Part shown: positions 24,122 through 32,199 of the stretch, in pieces | Numbering within the stretch: position 1 is the first letter of the stretch | Layout of the letters: every line of letters begins with the position of its first letter | Assembly (NCBI GenBank): GCA_902363625.1 | Contig: CABJAS010000011.1 | Span: 1-58,414, forward strand | Length of the DNA: 58,414 nucleotides | Source: Clostridiaceae bacterium | GTDB lineage: Bacteria > Bacillota_I > Bacilli_A > Erysipelotrichales > Coprobacillaceae | Direction of reading: 5' to 3' | Made by a program: the position numbers and the translations under genes | The notes under the pieces: generated by a model | Database searches by the model: none | What the model was told of the DNA's origin: nothing | The model's input: only the letters and a program-made list of their open reading frames with translations

Positions 24122-24127
24122 TATAAT
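24122..24127 (+). promoter_or_regulatory. Probable -10 box of the glmS transcript
   Basis: A perfect TATAAT lies just upstream of the ribozyme. The -35 region at about 24099-24104 (GTGGCT) is poor. Confidence 0.45.
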
Positions 24128-24134
24128 GGGGTAT

Positions 24135-24305
24135 GTTATAAATTGGGAAGGAATAGAAGTAGCGCCAGGTCTTAATAAAGATGACGAGGACTTAACTTAT
24201 CGAAATATTCGGCGGATGGTTAAGAGGTAGGCATACTACCTAAGCGGTGGACAAAAATAATGAGTGATCATTAAACAAATCCACTCGGTATGCCCCATTT
24301 ATAAC
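24135..24305 (+). ncRNA. glmS ribozyme (self-cleaving riboswitch) with flanking stem
   Basis: The conserved glmS core is readable: AGCGCC at 24161 (predicted cleavage between A24161 and G24162), TGACGAGG, TTATCGAAATATTCGGCGGAT, then the peripheral stem GGCATAC...GTATGCC with GTGGA/TCCAC inside. The order and spacing match the glucosamine-6-phosphate-dependent ribozyme found in leaders of glmS in Gram-positive bacteria. In addition 24135-24147 and 24293-24305 are complementary at 12 of 13 positions, so they could close the element. It lies directly upstream of glmS and allows product feedback: the cleaved mRNA is degraded. Confidence 0.93.
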
Positions 24306-24330
24306 AAATATTATAATGGAGGTATATACA

Positions 24331-26139
24331 ATGTGCGGAATAACTGCCATCAGTACACAAAAAGAAGCATTACCCTTTTTACTGCAGGGATTAGAAAAAC
24401 TGGAGTATCGTGGGTATGATTCAGCAGGAGTGACAATTTTAAGTCAGCATCAGTTAAAAACAGTGAAAACTAAAGGAAGATTAAAAGATTTAAAAGAAGC
24501 GTTAAGCGATCAAGTGTTAAAAGGTCAGGTGGGAATCGGACATACCCGTTGGGCAACACATGGTATTCCCTCGAATCTGAATTCTCATCCTCATACAAAT
24601 GAAGAGGAAACGATATCGATCGTACACAATGGGATTATTGAAAACTATCGTGAATTAAAAAGCTTTTTATTAGAAAAAGGCTATCATTTCAATTCGGAAA
24701 CCGATAGTGAGGTAGTTGTCCATTTATTAGATTATTATTATGAAGGAGATATTTTAAAAGCACTGCAAAAGGTGTTAACTCAGTTAGAAGGAAGCTATGC
24801 TTTATGTGTCGTCACAACAAATCATCCTGATGAGGTTGTGATTACGAAAAAAGACAGTCCGATTGTCATTGGAAAAAGTGACAGCGGTACTTACGGAGCC
24901 AGTGATATTCCGGCTTTATTGGAATATACGAAAGAGGTATATTTTTTAAATGACCATGATATTGCAGTTCTACACCCCGATCATGTTGATTTCTATGATT
25001 CTAACTTAAAACCGATTGAAAAGGAACTGGTGACGATCCCTTACGATCATGAAGCGGCACAAAAAGACGGTTATGATACGTTTATGCTTAAAGAAATACA
25101 TGAACAGCCTCATGTGATTAAAGAGACATTGCGTGGAAGAATCAATCAGGATCAAGTGGTTTTAGATGAATTGACAGCGATCGATTTTTCTAAATTCAAT
25201 AAAGCGTATTTTGTTGCCTGCGGGACAGCTTATCATGCGTGTTTATCAGGAGCCAATATTTTTGAAAGAATGACCAAGATACCGGTGATCTGTCAGGTAG
25301 CTTCAGAATTCAGATATAATGATCCGGCAATTGATGAACATACATTATGTTTATTTGTTTCTCAGTCTGGGGAAACTGCGGATACCTTGGCTGCACTGCG
25401 TTTAGCTAAAAAACAGCAGTCGACAACCATTGCGGTTGCGAATGTTTTAGGAAGTACGATAAGCCGAGAAGCAGATTATACAATTTATACGTGTGCAGGA
25501 CCGGAAATTGCAGTTGCTTCAACAAAAGCCTATACCACACAGTTAGTGGTTTTAATGCTGCTGGCAATGTATGCCACTCAGCGTTTAAATAAAAAAATCG
25601 ATTTATATCAGGAGCTTATTCAAAATCTGATGAAGCTTCCGGAAATTGTGGAAAAAGTATTAGAAGATGAACCCTTGTTTGCTAACTATGCTAAATACTT
25701 AAAAGATGCGCATGATGCTTATTTTATTGGCAGAAGCTTGGATTATGCTTCGGTTTTAGAAGGGGCATTGAAATTAAAAGAAGTGTCTTATGTGCATGCC
25801 GATGCATATATTGCCGGTGAATTAAAGCATGGTCCGATTGCCTTGATTGAAGAAGGCTCTGTATTGTTTGCGGTTGCTTCTCAGCCCCATATTGCCGCTA
25901 AAACCATCAGCAATATTCAAGAAACGATTGCCAGAGGTGCCAATGTTATCTTATTTACACTGCGTGGCATGGAAATTAACAATGCCAGTGAAACCTATAT
26001 CCTACCGGATATTCATCCCTTGCTGCAATCGATTATCGTAGCGATACCGCTGCAGCTGATTGCTTACTATACAGCTTGTTTAAAAGGCTGCGATGTGGAT
26101 AAACCAAGAAACCTTGCTAAAAGTGTTACTGTAGAATAA
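24331..26139 (+). CDS. glmS: Glutamine-fructose-6-phosphate aminotransferase (isomerising)
   Basis: 602 residues. It makes glucosamine-6-phosphate from fructose-6-phosphate and glutamine. The start MCGITA places the catalytic cysteine at residue 2; the glutaminase domain has GIGHTRWATHG and SHPHTN. Two SIS domains follow (ACGTAYHA, SQSGETADTLAAL, STKAYTTQL, GRSLDYA, ELKHGPIALIE), and the end is LAKSVTVE. GGAGG lies 8 bases before the ATG at 24331, which is required because Cys2 must become N-terminal. Controlled by the upstream ribozyme, followed by a terminator. Confidence 0.97.
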   Translation: MCGITAISTQKEALPFLLQGLEKLEYRGYDSAGVTILSQHQLKTVKTKGRLKDLKEALSDQVLKGQVGIGHTRWATHGIPSNLNSHPHTNEEETISIVHNGIIENYRELKSFLLEKGYHFNSETDSEVVVHLLDYYYEGDILKALQKVLTQLEGSYALCVVTTNHPDEVVITKKDSPIVIGKSDSGTYGASDIPALLEYTKEVYFLNDHDIAVLHPDHVDFYDSNLKPIEKELVTIPYDHEAAQKDGYDTFMLKEIHEQPHVIKETLRGRINQDQVVLDELTAIDFSKFNKAYFVACGTAYHACLSGANIFERMTKIPVICQVASEFRYNDPAIDEHTLCLFVSQSGETADTLAALRLAKKQQSTTIAVANVLGSTISREADYTIYTCAGPEIAVASTKAYTTQLVVLMLLAMYATQRLNKKIDLYQELIQNLMKLPEIVEKVLEDEPLFANYAKYLKDAHDAYFIGRSLDYASVLEGALKLKEVSYVHADAYIAGELKHGPIALIEEGSVLFAVASQPHIAAKTISNIQETIARGANVILFTLRGMEINNASETYILPDIHPLLQSIIVAIPLQLIAYYTACLKGCDVDKPRNLAKSVTVE

Positions 26140-26165
26140 GCTTGTAGGAGCTTATTCTTTTTTTA
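26134..26165 (+). terminator. glmS terminator
   Basis: Stem GAATAAGCT / AGCTTATTC with loop TGTAGG and seven T residues, overlapping the glmS stop codon. Confidence 0.9.
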
Positions 26166-26195
26166 TGCTATAATGGATGTTAAAGGAGGGTGAAG

Positions 26196-27275
26196 ATGAT
26201 TCTATTTATATTATTGTTCTTAATCCTTTATATAGGGATTCAGTATTTATTAGAAAAACGCATATATCTTTCGATTTCGCGTTTCCATATACCAAAGCGA
26301 GGATTTCAAGTTGTATTTTGGTTTATAGCGCTGAGTTATGTGTTATACCAAATCTTGCATGCCTATTTGCCAAAATTGATTCGGGTACCTCTTGCTTATA
26401 TAGGGTCTTATTATTTAGGATTTTTATTTTATTGCTTACTATTTTTTACAATCTGTTATTTTATTCATCGTTTTATTAAAGTAAAATGGGATCTCTATCT
26501 CTTATCACTGATCCTTATTATTGGAGTGATCTTTCCGCTCGGTATCTATCAGCAGCATCATATTTCTACTAAAGAATACAATGTCATTTCTCATAAAGTA
26601 GATCAGGATTATACGATTGCATTAGTGACAGATCTGCATTTGGGTGATTTGATTGGCACTTCACGGTTAAACAAGATGATCGATGCAATCAATGCCACAC
26701 AGCCGGATATTATCTTAATTGCCGGCGATTTGATTGATTCAGACTATGCCCCTGTTAAAGAAGGGAATATGCTTCAAAATCTAACACGATTAAAAAGTCG
26801 ATTAGGCGTTTATATGACAATGGGGAATCATGATTTTTATACCGGAGAGATTCCGGAAGTTAAAGATGAACTGATGCGTTTAGGAATCCGGGTTTTAGAA
26901 GATGAAAGTATCTTATTAGAAGATCAGCTGGTGATTACCGGAAGAGACGATGTCTCATATGACGGAAAACAATTAAGCTCATTTATAGATGCAGCACAAT
27001 TAGGAAAATTCAATATAGTCATGGATCATAATCCTAAACGAGTAAGAGAAAGCGTAGATTTAAATATCGATATGCAAGTTTCGGGACATACTCATAACGG
27101 GCAGCTTTATCCTTTAAATTATGCGATTGATCTTTTATTTGAAGTAGGGTATGGACATCGTAAAATTGAGCAGACAGATGTTTTTGTCAGTGGTGGAATT
27201 GGCGGTTGGGGACCTCAGCTGAGAACCTCTTCCAATGCGGAATTTACATTGATCCATGTTGAAGCAGAAGATTAA
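26196..27275 (+). CDS. Membrane-anchored calcineurin-like metallophosphoesterase
   Basis: 359 residues. Three or four hydrophobic segments fill the first about 125 residues, after which the phosphoesterase core has all metal-binding motifs: TDLHLGD, AGDLIDSD, MGNHDFYTG and VSGHTHNGQ. The layout resembles YkuE/YaeI-like enzymes that act on lipid-linked substrates at the membrane. The start is taken as the ATG with AAAGGAGGG 4-5 bases upstream; a GTG two codons earlier is possible. TATAAT with an upstream TG at 26167-26174 is a likely extended -10 promoter. First gene of a two-gene unit with the HAD hydrolase. Confidence 0.85.
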   Translation: MILFILLFLILYIGIQYLLEKRIYLSISRFHIPKRGFQVVFWFIALSYVLYQILHAYLPKLIRVPLAYIGSYYLGFLFYCLLFFTICYFIHRFIKVKWDLYLLSLILIIGVIFPLGIYQQHHISTKEYNVISHKVDQDYTIALVTDLHLGDLIGTSRLNKMIDAINATQPDIILIAGDLIDSDYAPVKEGNMLQNLTRLKSRLGVYMTMGNHDFYTGEIPEVKDELMRLGIRVLEDESILLEDQLVITGRDDVSYDGKQLSSFIDAAQLGKFNIVMDHNPKRVRESVDLNIDMQVSGHTHNGQLYPLNYAIDLLFEVGYGHRKIEQTDVFVSGGIGGWGPQLRTSSNAEFTLIHVEAED

Positions 27276-27287
27276 GGAGGAAAAATC

Positions 27288-28148
27288 ATGGCAATAAAAC
27301 TGATCGTAACCGATTTGGATGGCACATTGCTGTCAAATAAAAAGGTTTTAACAGATAAAACAAAGCAGACTTTGATTAAGGCTCAGCAGCAGGGGATCAG
27401 AGTTGTCTTGGCAACCGGACGTAATTATCGCTCTTTAGAGAAAATCTACAAAGAATTAAAAATTGATGAATTTAAGACCGGAGCGATCATCGGTGTCAAT
27501 GGTCAGGAAACCTATTTTTTTGATGATGATACTTATGAAAAAGGTACGATGCTGACAGGGGAGCAAAGCATGAAGCTGGTTCGTTTTGGAAATCGTTTAT
27601 TATTTGAAGTTATGGTGATGAATGATCATCAGGTGAAGGACTGTATTTCTAAAGCTTTGTTTTTTTGCAAAAAAATTGCTTTTAAGATCATACATCAAAA
27701 GGTAACGGAAAATTTTGAAGGACAGATGGACGGACATATCTTTATTACGAAAAAAGAGGTGATCGATCATGATGTAAATAAAGTAGGTTATTCACAGGTG
27801 CCTCTTTATACACGTTTATTATTGCCTTATATAAGAAAGAAACTAAGTCGGGAATATGATGTTTTGGTTGTGTCTAAGGGGTGGCTGGAAATCATGCCTA
27901 AAGGGGTTAATAAAGGGGCCGGACTTAAAAAGGTCATGGAACATTTCAAGATTGATAAAGAAGAAGTGATGGTATTTGGCGATGGTGAAAATGACATCAG
28001 TATGTTGGAAATCATTCCCAATTCATATGCCCCTGCTAACGCTTTGGAAAGTGTGAAAAGGGTTGCTAAATACAGCTGTTTTAGTAATGAAGATGAGGGT
28101 GTAGCATGTGTGGTTGAAAGTCTTCTGCAGGAGTCAGTGGTGAAATAA
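27288..28148 (+). CDS. Cof-type HAD family sugar phosphatase
   Basis: 286 residues. Motif I DLDGTLL is at residues 9-15, motif II in VVLATGRNYRS, motif III lysine in MPKGVNKGAGLKK, and motif IV in FGDGENDISML. The large cap domain between motifs II and III assigns it to the Cof/YidA subfamily, which removes phosphate from sugar phosphates or cofactors. AAGGAGG lies 8 bases before the ATG, 12 bases after the phosphoesterase gene. Substrate unknown. A short inverted repeat (TGCCAA/TTGGCA) without a clear T-tract follows. Confidence 0.9.
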   Translation: MAIKLIVTDLDGTLLSNKKVLTDKTKQTLIKAQQQGIRVVLATGRNYRSLEKIYKELKIDEFKTGAIIGVNGQETYFFDDDTYEKGTMLTGEQSMKLVRFGNRLLFEVMVMNDHQVKDCISKALFFCKKIAFKIIHQKVTENFEGQMDGHIFITKKEVIDHDVNKVGYSQVPLYTRLLLPYIRKKLSREYDVLVVSKGWLEIMPKGVNKGAGLKKVMEHFKIDKEEVMVFGDGENDISMLEIIPNSYAPANALESVKRVAKYSCFSNEDEGVACVVESLLQESVVK

Positions 28149-28198
28149 CTGCCAATTAATTTGGCAAATTCAAGTATGGAGATATGCTGAAATGTCAA

Positions 28199-28292
28199 TA
28201 TAATAGAGGATGTAAGTAAGGCTTACATCAATCTTTCAAAAATGAATATGCTCAAACAATTAGGGGAGTTTGTCTACCCCTTTTTGTTTTTG
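28199..28292 (+). promoter_or_regulatory. Leader region with inverted repeat and terminator-like hairpin
   Basis: This gene-free stretch holds TATAAT (28199-28204), a perfect 8-bp inverted repeat GATGTAAG-TAAGG-CTTACATC (28209-28229) at the presumed start site, and AGGGG/CCCCT with inner AG/CT followed by TTTTTGTTTTTG (28262-28292). It could be the 3' end of the HAD transcript, an attenuated short RNA, or a regulated upstream promoter of the PTS gene. Confidence 0.4.
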
Positions 28293-28368
28293 TTGAAAAA
28301 TGACAGTTTAAAACATTAGAAGAAAGACAATAGCTTTTATTTTCCACTTTTTTTGGAAATTTCATAGT

Positions 28369-28397
28369 TTGAGGTATGTCTCTTGAATGCCTATAAT
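28369..28397 (+). promoter_or_regulatory. PTS IIC promoter
   Basis: TTGAGG, 17-base spacer, TATAAT, about 50 bases before the IIC gene. A cre site begins 7 bases after the -10 box. A TTTCCA/TGGAAA inverted repeat lies just upstream (28341-28359). Confidence 0.7.
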
Positions 28398-28403
28398 ATG
28401 GAA

Positions 28404-28417
28404 TGTAAACGTTACCA
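28404..28417 (+). promoter_or_regulatory. cre site (CcpA operator) at the PTS IIC start site
   Basis: TGTAAACGTTACCA fits the catabolite-responsive element consensus TGWAARCGYTWNCA. It overlaps the expected transcription start, a position at which CcpA represses. Confidence 0.75.
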
Positions 28418-28456
28418 AAAGACGCTACATAAATTTCACGGGGAGGAAAAAGGACA

Positions 28457-29809
28457 ATGAAATTTTTGGAAGAAAAATTTGTCCCTCTTGCAGCTAGAAT
28501 CGGGTCACAAAGACATTTAGTTGCGATCAGGGATGCATTCGTTGTTATCATGCCAGTTACAATCGTTGGTGCGATTGCGGTATTGATTAACAATATCCAA
28601 GGTATCTTTGCAGAAAACGGGTTGAACATCGTTTCAATTCAAGAAGGATACTCAAACTTTATTAAAACAACAGGTATTCAAGACGTTATGACAGCAGTTA
28701 ACAAAGGGTCAATCAACATGATGGCTGTATTGTTAGTTGTAACCTTAGGATACCAAATGGCAAAAGGATTAAATGGAGATGGTATTGCCACTTCAGTAGT
28801 AGCCTTAACTTGCTATTTAGGATTAGCGCCGGCAGTGCAGACATTAACAAACGATTACTCATGGGCTGAAAAAGCTACAAACGTAGATGTGTTGACAGCA
28901 GATGTAGCCAGTGGCGGATTAGCAGCGAACAAACTGGATTCAAACGGGATGTTTGTCGGGATGATTTTAACAATTATCGTAGCAGAAATCTTTGTAAGAT
29001 TATCAAGAAACGATAAGTTAAAAATCACATTGCCTGATGGGGTACCACCAGCAGTAGCAGGATCATTTACAGTATTAATCCCAGCAATCATCACAGTTAT
29101 CTTAATTGTAGCAGCTGGAATCTATATTGATAAATTCTCAGGAATGAACTTATGGACAATTATTCAGAAGTTCGTATCAGCGCCATTAAACAGTGTAGCG
29201 GATACATTGGGAACAGCAATCTTAGTTTACTTCTTAATCAACTTCTTATGGGTATTCGGATTACATGGGGCAACCATTGTAGGATCAGTAACAACGCCAA
29301 TCTTTACACCATTATTACTGGAAAATACTCAAGCCTATGAAGCAGGAAAAACTGGGACAGAGATACCCAATGTTGTTCATGGGGTAGGGGTGTTTTCTGT
29401 CATTGGTGGATCAGGATCAACTATCGGTTTAATTATCGCAATCTTAATTTTCGGTAAAGTACAAGCAGAACGTACAGTCATCGGAATCTCAGTAGCACCA
29501 GGATTATTCGAAATCAACGAACCAATCACATTCGGTGTACCAATCGTAATGAATCCAATCTATATGTTGCCATTCGTAGCAGGTCCAGTGATCTTAGCTG
29601 CATTGTCTTACATTTTGATGGATATCGGTATTATCGAAAGAGTTTGTTTATCAGCACCTTGGGTAACACCACCAATTTTATATCCATTCTTAGCAACAGG
29701 TGGAGGTATCAAATCTGCCATTTACCAAGTAATTGAAATTGTTGGATTAGTTATACTTTGGACACCATTCGTAATGGTATCAAACAAACAAAACGCCAAC
29801 GCAGAATAA
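28457..29809 (+). CDS. PTS system IIC component, lactose/cellobiose family (orphan)
   Basis: 450 residues with about 10 membrane helices. It carries the family signature HLVAIRDAFVVIMPVTIVGA near the N-terminus, LPDGVPPAVAGSFTVLIP, LHGATIVGSVTTP and GLFEINEPITFGVPIVMNP, as in CelB/LicC-type sugar channels. It takes up a beta-glucoside or chito-disaccharide while IIB phosphorylates it. No IIA, IIB or regulator gene is adjacent, so it must borrow partners encoded elsewhere. A GGGGAGG site precedes the ATG. The 6-phospho-beta-glucosidase at 50061 is a fitting downstream enzyme, but it is 20 kb away. Confidence 0.93.
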   Translation: MKFLEEKFVPLAARIGSQRHLVAIRDAFVVIMPVTIVGAIAVLINNIQGIFAENGLNIVSIQEGYSNFIKTTGIQDVMTAVNKGSINMMAVLLVVTLGYQMAKGLNGDGIATSVVALTCYLGLAPAVQTLTNDYSWAEKATNVDVLTADVASGGLAANKLDSNGMFVGMILTIIVAEIFVRLSRNDKLKITLPDGVPPAVAGSFTVLIPAIITVILIVAAGIYIDKFSGMNLWTIIQKFVSAPLNSVADTLGTAILVYFLINFLWVFGLHGATIVGSVTTPIFTPLLLENTQAYEAGKTGTEIPNVVHGVGVFSVIGGSGSTIGLIIAILIFGKVQAERTVIGISVAPGLFEINEPITFGVPIVMNPIYMLPFVAGPVILAALSYILMDIGIIERVCLSAPWVTPPILYPFLATGGGIKSAIYQVIEIVGLVILWTPFVMVSNKQNANAE

Positions 29810-29847
29810 AAAATGAGCGAGTAGTGAAAACTGCCGCTCTTTTTTAT
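29808..29847. terminator. Bidirectional terminator (PTS IIC / lysR)
   Basis: Stem GAGCG/CGCTC with inner AGT-GAAA-ACT, flanked by A- and T-tracts. It overlaps the end of the minus-strand lysR gene. Confidence 0.75.
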
Positions 29848-30734
29848 GCCTTGTTTTCAGCCCATATCTGACATATTTTAATAAACTGCAAGGTATGACG
29901 AGTTAGATATTTATTTTTATGATGAACGATGGAAAATTGACGGGACAAGTCTAAATCCTTTAGTGGCAATTCGATCACTGTGCCTTTAGCGATATCCTCT
30001 TTTACCATTAAATAAGGCAAAATCGATATGCCAATATTTTCATGGACGGCTCTTACAATAGCTTGAGTACTGGCACTTTCAAGAATCGGTTCCAGTTGAA
30101 TATGGTGTGTTAGAAATAAGGCGTCGATTAATCCTCTGACTCCGCTTCCTGACTCACGTAATAAAAATGGAAAAGTTATCAGTTTTTCAAGAGAAATACT
30201 TTTGATTTTGGTTAGGGGATGATTAGGACAAACAATCAGACAGAGACGATCACTTAGAAAAGGGGTTTGAATAAGCTGTTCCGGATGCGTTCCTTCTCCT
30301 TCGATTAAGGCAATATCAATTTCGTTATTTAATAAGAGATCCTCAACAATCTGAGAATTGTTAATAACGATATTAAATTTAATTTTTGGCAGTTTTTTTT
30401 GCCACACCTTAATAAGCTGAGGAAAAATAAAGTTTCCGATCGTAATGCTGCAGCCAATCTTAAGAGGGCTATCGTCCTCCCAATTTTTTATGTTAACTTC
30501 CATTTCTTCATACAAATCAATGATATGGATAGCATAGCCATAAAGATTATGTGCTGCCTGTGTTGGGTATATGCGTTTATTGATGCGGTCAAAAAGTACA
30601 ATTCCATAATAATTTTCCAATTCTTTGATCGCAATGCTGACAGAGGGTTGAGCAATGTGCAGTGTTTTAGCTGCTTTCGTGATATTTTGCAGTTGATAAA
30701 CTAAAATGAATATTTTAAGATGGCGTAATGTCAT
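29844..30734 (-). CDS. LysR family regulator (CysL/YwrC-like), divergent from chromate transporters
   Basis: 296 residues. The winged HTH is MTLRHLKIFILVYQLQNITKAAKTLHIAQPSVSIAIKELE, continuing LFDRINKRIYPT. The effector domain contains CSITIGNFIFPQL, GEGTHPEQL and the family segment ILESASTQAIVRAV. It is divergent from the chromate transporter pair at 30835, the classical arrangement for control of a neighbour. A perfect palindrome (ATAGGTA-AA-TACCTAT, 30747-30762) lies immediately in front of it, a likely binding site. Ligand unknown. Confidence 0.9.
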   Translation of the reverse strand: MTLRHLKIFILVYQLQNITKAAKTLHIAQPSVSIAIKELENYYGIVLFDRINKRIYPTQAAHNLYGYAIHIIDLYEEMEVNIKNWEDDSPLKIGCSITIGNFIFPQLIKVWQKKLPKIKFNIVINNSQIVEDLLLNNEIDIALIEGEGTHPEQLIQTPFLSDRLCLIVCPNHPLTKIKSISLEKLITFPFLLRESGSGVRGLIDALFLTHHIQLEPILESASTQAIVRAVHENIGISILPYLMVKEDIAKGTVIELPLKDLDLSRQFSIVHHKNKYLTRHTLQFIKICQIWAENKA

Positions 30735-30746
30735 TGTATCCTCCTT

Positions 30747-30762
30747 ATAGGTAAATACCTAT
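30747..30762. promoter_or_regulatory. Palindromic operator candidate between lysR and the chromate transporter genes
   Basis: ATAGGTA-AA-TACCTAT is a perfect 7-bp inverted repeat located 12 bases upstream of the lysR ATG and next to TATAATA-type -10 sequences of the transporter promoter. Confidence 0.5.
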
Positions 30763-30834
30763 CTATTTCATATAATAATACTATTTTACAAATGAATCAA
30801 GACGACATATTATTCAGATAAGGGGGATTAAAAA

Positions 30835-31395
30835 ATGAAATTAAAAAGATTGAAGAAAATTTTCTTTTCGACACTGTATTTAAGTGCCTTCACCTTTGGC
30901 GGGGGCTATGTCATCGTAACTTTGATGAAGAAAAAGTTTGTTGATGATTATGGCTGGATAGATGAAAAAGAAATGTTGGATCTAGTGGCTATTGCCCAAT
31001 CTTCACCGGGGGCTATCGCGGTCAATGGTGCCATCGTAGTGGGATATAAATTAGCTGGGTTTGCTGGGGTAATCGTATCTATTATTGCGACAATTCTGCC
31101 GCCGTTTGTGATTATTTCCGTTATCTCTTATTTTTATGTTGCATTTCAATCTAACATTTTTGTGAAATTAATGTTGGAAGGGATGCAGGCAGGAGTAGGA
31201 GCGGTGATTGCTTCAGTAGTCTATGATATGGCAGTGGGGATTGTTAAAGAGAAAAACAGGATTTCATTAGTCATTATGGTACTTGCTTTTATCGCGACAT
31301 ATTGTTTTAACGTGAATGTGATGTATGTGGTCATCAGCTGTGCTTTATTTGGCACTATACAGGCTCTGTATCAAAGAAAGAGAGGGATACTATGA
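30835..31395 (+). CDS. Chromate transporter, short-chain subunit 1
   Basis: 186 residues with about 5-6 membrane segments. It has the CHR-family motifs FGGGYVIVTLMKKKFVDDYGWIDEKEMLDLVAIAQSSPGAIAVN and GYKLAGFAGVIVS. Short-chain CHR proteins work as pairs of half-transporters encoded side by side, as here. AAGGGGG precedes the ATG. Its end overlaps the next gene by 4 bases. The true anion is uncertain: CHR proteins export chromate but may carry sulfate or another oxyanion in gut anaerobes. Confidence 0.9.
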   Translation: MKLKRLKKIFFSTLYLSAFTFGGGYVIVTLMKKKFVDDYGWIDEKEMLDLVAIAQSSPGAIAVNGAIVVGYKLAGFAGVIVSIIATILPPFVIISVISYFYVAFQSNIFVKLMLEGMQAGVGAVIASVVYDMAVGIVKEKNRISLVIMVLAFIATYCFNVNVMYVVISCALFGTIQALYQRKRGIL

Positions 31396-31949
31396 TCTTT
31401 ATTCAGCTATTTATAAGTTTTCTTAAAATCGGGTTATTCAGCTTTGGTGGTGGGTATGCAGCACTTCCGTTGATTCAAGATCAGATCGTTTCATTTCATC
31501 AATGGCTGTCTCTTGGAGAGTTCACTGATCTAATCACGATTTCACAAATGACACCGGGACCAATCGCAATAAACTCTGCTACATTCGTCGGTTTGAAAGT
31601 AGCTGGATTTGGCGGTGCCATTGTTGCAACTTTAGGGTGCATTCTGCCTTCCTGCATCATTGTTTCAGCATTAGCTTACATCTATTTAAAATATCGTAAA
31701 ATGTCTTTGCTTCAGGGTATTTTAGGATCTCTTCGACCTGCCGTTGTAGCAATGATTGCAACTGCCGGTGTCGCAATTTTAAATACCGCTTTTTTCAATA
31801 ATACAGCAACCCTGCATTTAGATATGGTATTTTTATTTATTGTAGCAGTGATATTGCTGCAGTATAAAAAATGGAATCCGATTGCAGTCATGGTCATGTG
31901 CGGTGTGGCTAAAGTTGTCTTTTATATGATAGGGGGAATGTTCGTATGA
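31392..31949 (+). CDS. Chromate transporter, short-chain subunit 2
   Basis: 185 residues, second half of the pair. It has FGGGYAALPLIQDQIVSFHQWLSLGEFTDLITISQMTPGPIAINSATFVGLKVAGFGGAI within about 17-76, the canonical N-terminal CHR half, then several membrane helices. The ATG overlaps the stop of subunit 1 (ATGA), implying translational coupling in fixed ratio. A short basic frame overlaps its stop codon. Confidence 0.9.
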   Translation: MIFIQLFISFLKIGLFSFGGGYAALPLIQDQIVSFHQWLSLGEFTDLITISQMTPGPIAINSATFVGLKVAGFGGAIVATLGCILPSCIIVSALAYIYLKYRKMSLLQGILGSLRPAVVAMIATAGVAILNTAFFNNTATLHLDMVFLFIVAVILLQYKKWNPIAVMVMCGVAKVVFYMIGGMFV

Positions 31950-32029
31950 GATATTCAAATTTATCAGCAAGACATCATTTATATCACATGCGGAAAGTAA
32001 AAAGAGACTGGAAGTTGAAAATTCAGTAG
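31946..32029 (+). CDS. Possible 27-residue basic peptide
   Basis: An ATG overlaps the stop codon of the chromate transporter subunit (GTATGA), with AGGGGG about 10 bases upstream. It encodes 27 residues, rich in arginine, lysine and histidine (MRYSNLSARHHLYHMRKVKR at the start). No family is recognised. Coupling and ribosome binding site are the only support; it may be chance. Confidence 0.25.
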   Translation: MRYSNLSARHHLYHMRKVKRDWKLKIQ

Positions 32030-32147
32030 ATTTATTATAGAAAATATACGTGTTGTTTTATTTAGATCACTGTATGATCAGGAATAATGAAATTACTCTT
32101 GTATAAGTTATATAATGTAAAAATTGTTGCGAAATTATGGATGTGCA

Positions 32148-32187
32148 TTGATTTTTTTATCTATTTCCCGTATATATAATAATACGG
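32148..32187 (+). promoter_or_regulatory. Promoter and palindrome of the PRD regulator
   Basis: TTGATT, 17-base spacer, TATATA. A palindrome CCGTAT-N8-ATACGG (32168-32187) spans the -10 and touches the ribosome binding site, suggesting an operator, perhaps for autoregulation. Confidence 0.45.
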
Positions 32188-32199
32188 AGGAAAAAAACA

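Noticed and set aside
26177..26479. 100-residue frame overlapping the start of the phosphoesterase gene
   Set aside because: It is out of frame with a gene that has complete motifs and its own ribosome binding site; composition is a shadow of the membrane segments.
28242..28319. 25-codon frame beginning ATGAATATG in the PTS leader, as a leader peptide
   Set aside because: No ribosome binding site precedes it and it runs through the hairpin; nothing else supports translation.
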